From an uncultured Brevundimonas sp. (GTDB lineage: Bacteria > Pseudomonadota > Alphaproteobacteria > Caulobacterales > Caulobacteraceae), in the NCBI GenBank assembly GCA_946481425.1, contig CAMLNT010000027.1, positions 1 through 17,151 of the forward strand: DNA of 17,151 bases. The letters are read 5' to 3'. Every line of letters begins with the position of its first letter. The first letter of the stretch is position 1. Shown in pieces: positions 6,452 to 13,458 of this stretch. Position numbers and translations under genes: made by a program. The notes under the pieces were generated by a model that was given only the letters and a program-made list of their open reading frames with translations, was not told the DNA's origin and did not search any database.

Positions 6452-7498
6452 CTATTGATGGCCGCCGTGGGCGGTACTGCCGGTGACCGGCGCGGCGTGC
6501 GCGGACGGCGCAGGCGCGTGAGCGTCACCCTGCGGTCCGCGCTCCCCGGATCGCGCCGGCTCATCGTTCACGGGCATGACGTGGCCTGCCTGGGCCATGT
6601 GGTCGGAGATGCAGACAGTCCCCGGCGCGACACACCGGTTGACCACGCGCTCGAACAAACCGGCCGGCGCCGAGCTGTAGAGTTCGACCGGGTGTCGCTC
6701 GGTCGGATGTTCCAACTCCAGATAGCCGGGCGTGGTGAGCGGACTGCCGACGGCCTGGACCTGACGCACCCATTGATCGAATTCACCCGACCCGACCGCG
6801 CGGAGCTGGAAGCGCATGTGCGAGAAGCCGGCTCCGCTGTAGTTGGCCGAGAAGCCCTCGAACTCACCGGGACGATTGAGCACGGCGTGCAGTTGGCTGC
6901 GCATGCCGGGCATGGCGTAGATCATCCCGGCCATGGTCGGCGCGTAGAAGGTGTTCATCATGTTGGTCGAGGTGATGTCGAACCGTACCTCGCGATCCAC
7001 CGGCAGGACCAGTTCGTTGACGGTGGCGATGTTGAGTTCGGGGTAGATGAACAGCCACTTCCAGTCCATCGCCACGACCTGAACCACCATCGGCGCCTCG
7101 GCGGTGTTGACCGGCCGGCCCTCGGCGATGCGGTCGAGCCGGCGGAAGGGATCCAGCAGGTGAGTGCTCGACCAGGTCACCGCACCCAGGCAGATGATCA
7201 CCAGCAGAGGAATGGACCAGATGGCGAGTTCGAGCGCGGTGGAGTGATGGAATTTGGGGTCGTACCGGGCGCTCTTGTTGGAGGCGCGGTACTTCCACGC
7301 GAACAGGATCACCATGATGATGACCGGCACGATCACCAGGAGCATGATCCCAGTCGAGAAGTAGATCAGATCGCGCTGCTGAAGGGCGATGTCGCCAGCG
7401 GGATTGAGGACCGCGCGCTCGCATCCCGCAAGAAGCCCAGCGAGACATAGCGCCACGACCCTCGAGAGGCGCCCTGTTTGGGAGGGTTCTTCACTCAT
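6452..7498 (-). CDS. cyoA: cytochrome bo3 ubiquinol oxidase subunit II (lipoprotein)
   Basis: Subunit II of the bo3 oxidase and first gene of the operon. The 348-residue product has a lipoprotein signal peptide with lipobox LAGC (Cys26), two helices (about 44-68 and 90-110) and a periplasmic cupredoxin domain with VVQVVAMDWKWLFIYPE and TSTNMMNTFYAPTMAGMIYA. The two CuA cysteines of cytochrome c oxidases are missing: the equivalent loop reads FSANYSGAGFSHMRF. This is the hallmark of quinol oxidases. The last 40 or so residues form a His/Ala/Pro-rich tail beyond the COX-aromatic-rich-motif region, somewhat longer than in E. coli (315 residues). The start is the ATG at 7498, preceded by GGGCGGAAC. 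Confidence 0.97.
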   Translation of the reverse strand: MSEEPSQTGRLSRVVALCLAGLLAGCERAVLNPAGDIALQQRDLIYFSTGIMLLVIVPVIIMVILFAWKYRASNKSARYDPKFHHSTALELAIWSIPLLVIICLGAVTWSSTHLLDPFRRLDRIAEGRPVNTAEAPMVVQVVAMDWKWLFIYPELNIATVNELVLPVDREVRFDITSTNMMNTFYAPTMAGMIYAMPGMRSQLHAVLNRPGEFEGFSANYSGAGFSHMRFQLRAVGSGEFDQWVRQVQAVGSPLTTPGYLELEHPTERHPVELYSSAPAGLFERVVNRCVAPGTVCISDHMAQAGHVMPVNDEPARSGERGPQGDAHAPAPSAHAAPVTGSTAHGGHQ

Positions 7499-7688
7499 GT
7501 TCCGCCCGAATTCTGCATTTCATCGAGGCCGTGGGGCATCCTGCCCGATCCGTTTTCCACCCTAGGACGCCGCGTACGCAATAGGGAGGTCCGGGATACT
7601 ACGTATGCCTAGCGGCCTTGTGGCGGAGCCGGGGCCGTCGCAAAAAGGCCGCTACGATCGCCGGCCAATCGACGCTAGGAGCTGAACC
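7499..7688. promoter_or_regulatory. divergent promoter region between cyoA and the MFS gene
   Basis: This 190-bp region must hold the promoters of both the cyo operon (leftward) and the transporter (rightward). Symmetric elements visible are the 8-bp palindrome GCGTACGC (7572-7579), the dyad ATAC-TAC-GTAT (7596-7606) and a 10-bp inverted repeat whose arms span 7610-7619 and 7645-7654. No FNR-type TTGAT-N4-ATCAA box was seen. I could not place -35/-10 boxes with confidence. Confidence 0.5.
7610..7654. repeat. 10-bp perfect inverted repeat upstream of the MFS gene
   Basis: TAGCGGCCTT (7610-7619) and AAGGCCGCTA (7645-7654) are perfect inverted arms separated by 25 bases, 35 bp before the transporter ATG. 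It could be a leader hairpin or a pair of half-sites for a regulator. The run of five A before the right arm gives TTTTT on the minus strand, inside the loop. Confidence 0.4.
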
Positions 7689-9020
7689 ATGCGCGCGACC
7701 AAGGGCGCTTCCACCTCGACGCCGCTGGAGCGGGACGCTCGTCTCATCCACGCTGACGATCACGAGGTTAAGCCTGGCGAAATCGCCATCGGAGTGATCA
7801 TCGGACGGACGTCCGAGTTTTTCGACTTTTTCGTCTACGCGCTCGCCTCGGTGCTGGTCTTCCCGGCTGTGGTGTTTCCGTACCTGGATCCCGTCGTCGG
7901 CACACTGGCGTCCTTTGCTGTCTTCTCCCTGGCGTTCATGGCGCGGCCGTTTGGCACGCTCCTGTTCATGTGGATCGACCGGAACCACGGCCGTGGCGTC
8001 AAGCTGACCATCGCACTCTTTCTTCTCGGCGGGTCCACGATCGCCATCGCCCTGCTACCGAGCCACGCTCAGATTGGCACCCTGTCAGTCTGGTTCCTGG
8101 CAGCGTTCCGGATCGGCCAAGGGGTCGCTTGGGGCGGCGCTTGGGATGGCTTGCCTACCCTGCTGGCCCTGACCTCCCCCCGTGATCGCCGCGGCTGGTA
8201 CGCCATGATTCCCCAGCTAGGCGCGCCGATTGGGCTGGCGGTCGCCGCCGCTCTCTTTGCCTACTTCCTGGTTGTCCTCTCGCCTGCGGATTTTCTGAGC
8301 TGGGGCTGGCGTTATCCCTTCTTCGTGGCCCTCGCGATTAATGTGGTCGCCCTGTTTGCCCGACTCAGGATCGTTGCGACGCCTGAGTATGGCCGCCTGT
8401 TCGAGAACCAGGAGCTTCAGCCCTCTCCTCCCTTTGAGACGGTATTCCGACACTGGCGCACCATTGCGCTGGGAGCTCTGGCCCCGCTGGCTAGCTTCGC
8501 CCTCTTCCATATCGTCACGGTATTCCCCCTCTCGTGGGTGACGCTGACTGCGCGTGAGGAGCCGGTTCGGTTCCTTATCATTGAGCTCGTCGGTGCCGGG
8601 GTCGGGATCTTGGCTATGATGGGCTCAGGTGTTCTGGCCGACCGGATCGGACGGCGCGCCCTCCTGGCGGTCTCGGCCGTGATGATTGGAGCCTATAGCG
8701 GGTTTGCCCCGCAGCTCCTGAACGCCGGGACCGTGGGCGAGACGACTTACATGTTGGTTGGGTTCGCGCTTCTCGGTCTAGCCTTCGGCCAATCCAGCGG
8801 CCTGATCGACGAACGCCTGCCCATTCAGTATCGCTACACAGGCGCAGCGATTGTGGCCAACACAGCATGGCTCGTGGGCGCCGGTTTCGCGCCTCTCGTC
8901 GCACTTTTCCTGGCGCACCAGTTTGGCCTGTGGTCAGTCGGACTGTACTTGCTGTCGGGCGTACTCTGCACGCTCGCGGCATTGGGGATCAATCGTGAGT
9001 GGGGCCGCAGGGAAGTTTAG
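7689..9020 (+). CDS. MFS transporter, metabolite:H+ symporter (MHS) type
   Basis: This is an inner-membrane secondary transporter of 443 residues with about 12 helices in two halves. It matches the MHS (ProP/KgtP-like) branch: EFFDFFVYA (about 43-51) in helix 1, a motif-A-like loop with ARPFGT...IDRNHGRGVKL (about 85-105), GQGVAWGGAW (143-152) with SPRDRRGWYAMIPQLGAPIG, and the second-half loop ADRIGRR (317-323). The substrate cannot be read from sequence; family members carry organic acids or osmolytes. ATG 7689 follows a good AGGAGC site. It is divergent from cyoA, and similar pairing with cyo genes occurs in other alphaproteobacteria, so co-regulation is likely but inferred. Confidence 0.9.
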   Translation: MRATKGASTSTPLERDARLIHADDHEVKPGEIAIGVIIGRTSEFFDFFVYALASVLVFPAVVFPYLDPVVGTLASFAVFSLAFMARPFGTLLFMWIDRNHGRGVKLTIALFLLGGSTIAIALLPSHAQIGTLSVWFLAAFRIGQGVAWGGAWDGLPTLLALTSPRDRRGWYAMIPQLGAPIGLAVAAALFAYFLVVLSPADFLSWGWRYPFFVALAINVVALFARLRIVATPEYGRLFENQELQPSPPFETVFRHWRTIALGALAPLASFALFHIVTVFPLSWVTLTAREEPVRFLIIELVGAGVGILAMMGSGVLADRIGRRALLAVSAVMIGAYSGFAPQLLNAGTVGETTYMLVGFALLGLAFGQSSGLIDERLPIQYRYTGAAIVANTAWLVGAGFAPLVALFLAHQFGLWSVGLYLLSGVLCTLAALGINREWGRREV

Positions 9021-9514
9021 TCCCCCTGCATCGGAAAGTAGCGGACATCTGCGCTATTCCGGCGGCACCAAGCTGTCGGCATGGCGCTGCGCGCCCCCCG
9101 TGGGGGCATCGCAGATTGGCGCTCATTCCGAGCGCGGCCGCTCCATGTTCCGCCTCGCGGAGCTTGTGCGAAAATCGAGCGGCCGGTTCGAGCCATGAGC
9201 GGACTCTAGGGCCGCAAGGAAAAGCGGCCACTGGAGGTGTCGGCTCTCAGGCACCCGCTTCGTGTCGGCTCCCGACCCATTGCGGACATTCGGCCAGCCC
9301 ATCCCGACGCCATCCAGAGCGACCCGTCGCGCCTTCACGACCGCCAAAGCTGCGTTCCCATAGCAATCGTCCTTCATTGGTCGCGTCGATGTCGCTCGCG
9401 GGCAATCACTCGCGCACAAACCGCTCACTGAAACCTCCGCGTCAGGTAGGGGTTCGTTCAGCTTGCCCATCGCAGTATGACTTGCGGGGGGCTGTTGACG
9501 GAGGTCGACGCCCT
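9021..9514. other. 494-bp intergenic stretch with short inverted repeats
   Basis: No credible gene was seen; the frames here translate to Arg/Ser/Pro-rich shadow-like sequence. Structures visible are inverted arms ATCTGCG/CGCAGAT (9047-9053 and 9110-9116) enclosing a C-run/G-run hairpin around 9095-9106, and a 6-bp hairpin at 9210-9229. Three GCGGAC-containing segments occur (9041, 9199 and 9281). The stretch probably contains the end of the MFS transcript and the promoter of the response-regulator/polysaccharide operon, which I cannot place exactly. Confidence 0.45.
9210..9229. repeat. small GC-rich hairpin
   Basis: GGCCGC (9210-9215) and GCGGCC (9224-9229) form a perfect 6-bp stem around AAGGAAAA. 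There is no T-run after it, so a terminator role for the MFS gene is uncertain. Confidence 0.25.
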
Positions 9515-9919
9515 ATGGCGGCACGCAGGATTCTGATTGCGGACGACGATCCGCTGTTGCGCGCGCTCCTGGTCCACAGGCTTTCCGGGGCAGGCTACGA
9601 CGTCATTACCGCCGAGGACGGCGGCCAGGCGCTGACGGCCGTACGGAATCTCAAGCCGGACCTGATCGTGCTGGACGCGCTGATGCCCGTGATGGACGGC
9701 TTCGAGGTGCTTCGGCGGATCAAGTCGGGGCGCCTGTCCGACGCGCCGGTCATCATGCTGACGGCGCTCAAGCGGGAAGAGGACATTGTCGGCGCGCTTC
9801 AGCTCGGGGCCGCCGACTATCTGGTCAAGCCTTTCATCCCCGATGAACTTGGACACCGGGTCCTGCGCCTTCTCGGCGGCGAGGCCAAGGGAGGCGCGCG
9901 TGATTGTCGACCTGCCTGA
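9515..9919 (+). CDS. single-domain response regulator (receiver only)
   Basis: This is a 134-residue stand-alone CheY-like receiver. Its conserved residues are the acidic pair Asp10/Asp11 (LIADDDPLL), phosphoacceptor Asp54 (DLIVLDALMP), Thr83 (IMLTA) and Lys105 (YLVKPF). It has no output domain, so it must act by protein contact or as a phosphorelay member. The start is ATG 9515, ten bases after GGAGG; the frame is open further upstream but that part is intergenic in character. It is the first gene of a seven-gene overlapping operon and overlaps the next gene by 20 bp. It could be the last acceptor in the relay formed with the kinase, second receiver and Hpt protein downstream (inference). 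Confidence 0.93.
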   Translation: MAARRILIADDDPLLRALLVHRLSGAGYDVITAEDGGQALTAVRNLKPDLIVLDALMPVMDGFEVLRRIKSGRLSDAPVIMLTALKREEDIVGALQLGAADYLVKPFIPDELGHRVLRLLGGEAKGGARDCRPA

Positions 9920-10964
9920 GGCCGCCGTTGTCATCCAGGCCGATGTTCAGACGCTCTACCAGGCTGCCGTGGCCGACCGGCTGGCGGGGCGCAACCAACA
10001 GGCCGTAACACGTTTTGAGCAGGTGCTGGCCGCACGGCCCGACGACGTCGACGCACGGTTGAACCTGGGCTTGGCGCTGCTGGCGCTCGGCCGGCTGGAC
10101 GAGGCGGAGACGGCTTTCCGCCAAGTGGTGGCGCGCGCGCCTCGGTACGCCGACGCCTGGGTGGGACTCATCCGCGTGCAGCAACGCCGGGGCGACCTGG
10201 CCGCCGCACGGCAAACCGCAGAAGAGGCGCTCGTCGCCGCGCCGGCCGATCCGAGCCTGATGGCTCTGCGCGGGGAGCTTCAGCCGCGGGCGGACTGGCG
10301 ACTGGACTTGAACCTGTCGCGGAGCCGCCTGCCGGCTGGCCTGCCGGACTGGACGGAGGTCCGGATCGGAGCCTCGCGCAGCATCGGCGGCGGCTGGCGC
10401 GCGGGCGCGGCGGTGGAGGTCACCGAGCGTTTCGGCGAGCGAGACACCTACCTCGAGGGCCGCGTCGACCACGTTTTTGCGGACGGCTTGGCCTACGTCG
10501 CCGTCGGCGGGTCCCTGGATGCGGACTATCGGCCTGAGCTCGCCTTGCTGGCGGGCGGTGAGCGGCGGCTGACCGGCCTGGTCGCGGGCACCCTGGACGC
10601 CTCCGTCGCCAATTATCCCAGCGGCACGGTCTCGGGCCTGCATCCGGGCGTCCGGCTCGACCTAGCCCAGGGACGGCTGCGATTGGTGGCCCGCTGGATC
10701 AACCTCTGGGACGAGACCGGACAGTATCGCGACGGCTACGCCGCCTCCGCCCGCTGGCTGGCGACCGACCGGCTCGCGCTCCGCGCCGGCTACGCCGACG
10801 CGCCTGAGTCGTCCGAGGGCGTGACGGTGGACGTGCGCAGTTGGCACGCCGGGTTGGACTTCGTCCTGAGCGACCGGGTCACCCTGCGCGGCGGCTATGT
10901 CTCCGAGGACCGCGGCTCCTATGAACGCGAGGAACTGTCCGTCGGGATCAGCTGGCGATTCTGA
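9900..10964 (+). CDS. TPR plus YaiO-like outer-membrane beta-barrel protein
   Basis: The 354-residue product begins at GTG 9900, preceded by AAGGGAGG. Residues about 16-120 are TPR-like helices (AVTRFEQVLAARPDDVDARL, LGLALLALGRLDEAETAFRQ, a third repeat to about 120). Residues about 135-354 alternate as short amphipathic strands and end in ISWRF with a terminal Phe, the usual signature of an outer-membrane barrel. The TPR-barrel arrangement matches YaiO-like proteins and the export porins of synthase-dependent polysaccharides (PgaA-like logic). It would form the exit channel for the polymer made by the downstream glycosyltransferase. No signal peptide is visible after this or any nearby in-frame start, which is odd for an outer-membrane protein. 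The family call is fairly sure; the start is less so. Confidence 0.8.
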   Translation: MIVDLPEAAVVIQADVQTLYQAAVADRLAGRNQQAVTRFEQVLAARPDDVDARLNLGLALLALGRLDEAETAFRQVVARAPRYADAWVGLIRVQQRRGDLAAARQTAEEALVAAPADPSLMALRGELQPRADWRLDLNLSRSRLPAGLPDWTEVRIGASRSIGGGWRAGAAVEVTERFGERDTYLEGRVDHVFADGLAYVAVGGSLDADYRPELALLAGGERRLTGLVAGTLDASVANYPSGTVSGLHPGVRLDLAQGRLRLVARWINLWDETGQYRDGYAASARWLATDRLALRAGYADAPESSEGVTVDVRSWHAGLDFVLSDRVTLRGGYVSEDRGSYEREELSVGISWRF

Positions 10965-12025
10965 TGGAGGACATCGCCGTCATCTGGACCACCTCCCTGG
11001 TGCTCGCGGCCTGCGCGCTCGCCTGGATGCTGGGGTTGATCCTGGCCCGTCTGCTGCGCGAACGGGCCGACGCGGCGCGCCTGCGTGACCGCCAGCTGAT
11101 CCAGCAGGTGTACCTAGACATCTTGAACGGCTCCGTCGACGCCGTGGTGCGGTTGCGCAACCTGCACGACCGAGCCGCCCTGATGGCCGAGGCGCTGCTC
11201 GAGGCCATCGCCCTGGTTCGGGGTGCCGAACGCGACCGGCTGATCTCGGCGCTGCGAGTGTTCAGTATCGAAGAGCTGTTCCGCGACCAGCTGTTTCGGG
11301 GCCGCGCCGCCGACCGGCTCGCGGCGGCGGACGCCCTATCCATCTTCGCAAGCGAGAAAACGACCGTCGCCCTCCAGCGTGCACTGTCGGTCGCCCCGTC
11401 CGGGGAGTTGAGGGTCGGGCTGATGCGCGCGCTGGTCGACGTCGGGGCACCGCCCCCGATCGGCATGGTCCTGCAGGACCTAATGGGGCGCAAAGCGACC
11501 GAGTCCCTGCTCTACATGCCGCTTATCCGCTCCTTGGTGGCGGCCGATCCGAAGGCTGGCCTGCACGCCTTCAGCGACGAGGCGGTCAGTCCAGAAGCCC
11601 GCGTCATTGTGGCGGAGGCCTTGGGGGCCAGCGGCGATTTCCGCGTGCTCGAACCCCTACTGCTCGCCGGCCGCGCGCCGGACGTGGAGTTGCGGATCGC
11701 GGCGCTGCGCGGCCTGACCGCGCTCGGCCATCCGGCCGCCGAGCCCTGCGTGCTGCGGGGCCTGTCCGACGACATCTGGATGATCCGCGCCGCCGCATGC
11801 GAGGCTGCGGGCCGCATCGGGTTGCGCATGGCCGCGCCCCGGCTGGCGGAGCTGCTGGGCGATCCGACCTGGTGGGTCCGCTTCAGGGCCGGCGAGGCGC
11901 TGGCGGCGCTTGGGGGCGCGGGCGTCGACCAGCTACGCGCCGTCGCCGTGGCCGGCGACGAACTTTCCCGACGGACCGCCTCGATGGCGCTGGCCGAGCG
12001 CGGCCTGGTCGTGGAAGCCGCCTGA
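10964..12025 (+). CDS. membrane-anchored HEAT-repeat protein
   Basis: This is a 353-residue protein with one N-terminal helix (about 7-29, VIWTTSLVLAACALAWMLGL) followed by a basic stretch RLLRERADAARLRDR. That places the rest in the cytoplasm by the positive-inside rule. From about residue 110 to the end it consists of paired helices of HEAT/PBS-lyase type, clearest in RAAACEAAGRIGLRMAAPRL and WWVRFRAGEALAALGGAG near the C-terminus. Such repeats are protein-binding scaffolds. Its ATG overlaps the upstream stop (TGATG), and its own stop overlaps the glycosyltransferase start in the same way. A scaffold linking the synthase to the response regulators is a reasonable inference; no enzyme motif is visible. 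Confidence 0.85.
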   Translation: MEDIAVIWTTSLVLAACALAWMLGLILARLLRERADAARLRDRQLIQQVYLDILNGSVDAVVRLRNLHDRAALMAEALLEAIALVRGAERDRLISALRVFSIEELFRDQLFRGRAADRLAAADALSIFASEKTTVALQRALSVAPSGELRVGLMRALVDVGAPPPIGMVLQDLMGRKATESLLYMPLIRSLVAADPKAGLHAFSDEAVSPEARVIVAEALGASGDFRVLEPLLLAGRAPDVELRIAALRGLTALGHPAAEPCVLRGLSDDIWMIRAAACEAAGRIGLRMAAPRLAELLGDPTWWVRFRAGEALAALGGAGVDQLRAVAVAGDELSRRTASMALAERGLVVEAA

Positions 12026-13458
12026 TGAGCCAGACGATCGTCCACCTGCACCTCGCCGCGGAGATCATCGCGCTGCTCGTCATCTCGACGGGCCTGCTGC
12101 AGAACCTGATCTATCTGATCCAGCTGGGCCTGGCGGCCGCCGCCCTGATCCAGACGCCGCCGACCGCCTCCGGCGGGCTGCTCTGGCGGCGGTACGCCGA
12201 CGCCGCGCCGCCCATCGCGCTGCTGGCGCCCGCCTACAACGAGTCCATGACCATCGCCGAGAGCGTGCGTTCGCTGCTGTCGCTGCAGTATCCGAGCTTC
12301 GAGGTCATCGTGATCAACGACGGCTCCAGGGACGAGACCCTGCAGGTCCTGATCGACACCTTCGAGCTGCGGCCCATCCACCGGCACTACGAGACCGGCA
12401 TCGCCCACCAGCCCATCCGGGGCGTCTATGGCGCGACGCACCAGCCGCGCCTGATCGTCGTGGACAAGGAAAACGGCGGCAAGGCCGACGCCCTGAACGC
12501 CGGCATCAACGTCTCGCGCGCGCCGATCTTCTGCTCGATGGACGCGGACTCGCTGCTCGAGCCCGACGCCCTGCTCAGGGCCGTGCGGCCCTTCGTGGAG
12601 GATCCGGAGCGGACCGTGGCCGTCGGCGGCACCATCCGCATCGCCAACGGCTGCGTGATCTCGCACGGGCGGGTGATGGAGGTCCGGCCGCCGAGGAACG
12701 TCTTGGCCCTTCTGCAGACCGTCGAATACCTGCGCGCCTTCTTGATGGCGCGGCTGGCCTGGAGCCGGATCAATGCGCTGACGATCATCTCGGGCGCCTT
12801 TGGCCTGTTCCGTCGCGCGCGCGTCATTGAGGCGGGTGGCTACACCCACGGGACCGTGGGCGAGGACATGGAGCTGGTGGTCAAGCTGCACCGGCTGATG
12901 CGCGACAAGGGCCTGCCCTATCGCGTCGCCTTCGTGCCCGAGCCCGTGTGCTGGACCGAGGCGCCCGAGGATCTGCGCGTGCTCGGCCGCCAACGGGCCC
13001 GCTGGCATCGCGGGGCGCTCGAGACCTTCGAGCGGCACTGGGACATGATGTTCAAGCCTAGGTACGGCCGAGTCGGGGCGGTCGGCTTCGGCTACATCCT
13101 GCTGGTCGACGTGATCGGCCCGGTGGTCGAGCTTCTGGGCTATGTGCTGATCCCGCTCTTCTGGTTCACGGGCGTCCTGTCGCTGGAGCACCTGCTGGCC
13201 TTCCTGGCGGTCAGCTTCACCTTCGGGGTGGTGATCTCCGTCGGGGCCCTGGCGCTGGAGGAGTCCGAGCTGCGCCGTTTCCCCCGGGCGCGGGACCTGC
13301 TGCTGCTCACCCTCGTCGCGGTGCTGGAGAACTTCGGCTACCGGCAGCTCAACAACATCTGGCGGCTGCGCGGCGTGTGGCAGTACTGGCGGCGCAGCCA
13401 GTCGTGGGGGACCATGACCCGCAAGGGCTTCGCGCCGAAGCTGGAGACGGCAGCATGA
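12025..13458 (+). CDS. processive family 2 glycosyltransferase (polysaccharide synthase)
   Basis: This is a 477-residue inner-membrane GT-A enzyme of the PgaC/NodC/hyaluronan-synthase kind, which joins nucleotide sugars and passes the chain through the membrane. One long or two short helices occupy about 8-43. The catalytic domain shows PAYNE (69-73), the DGS motif (99-101), NGGKADALN (150-158), DAD (173-175, metal binding), GED (279-281, catalytic base) and QRARW (323-327, the QxxRW motif of processive enzymes). Three C-terminal helices follow at about 350-450. No PilZ domain is attached. The sugar and linkage cannot be told from sequence. ATG 12025 overlaps the upstream stop by 1 bp (TGATG). 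Confidence 0.92.
   Translation: MSQTIVHLHLAAEIIALLVISTGLLQNLIYLIQLGLAAAALIQTPPTASGGLLWRRYADAAPPIALLAPAYNESMTIAESVRSLLSLQYPSFEVIVINDGSRDETLQVLIDTFELRPIHRHYETGIAHQPIRGVYGATHQPRLIVVDKENGGKADALNAGINVSRAPIFCSMDADSLLEPDALLRAVRPFVEDPERTVAVGGTIRIANGCVISHGRVMEVRPPRNVLALLQTVEYLRAFLMARLAWSRINALTIISGAFGLFRRARVIEAGGYTHGTVGEDMELVVKLHRLMRDKGLPYRVAFVPEPVCWTEAPEDLRVLGRQRARWHRGALETFERHWDMMFKPRYGRVGAVGFGYILLVDVIGPVVELLGYVLIPLFWFTGVLSLEHLLAFLAVSFTFGVVISVGALALEESELRRFPRARDLLLLTLVAVLENFGYRQLNNIWRLRGVWQYWRRSQSWGTMTRKGFAPKLETAA

Noticed and set aside
6428..7450. 340-codon plus-strand frame opposite cyoA
   Set aside because: Shadow of cyoA, which has its lipobox, helices and cupredoxin domain intact.
4430..7498. Cytochrome c oxidase (aa3-type) instead of quinol oxidase
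   Set aside because: Subunit II lacks the CuA cysteines and subunit I keeps the four quinol-site residues of bo3 enzymes.
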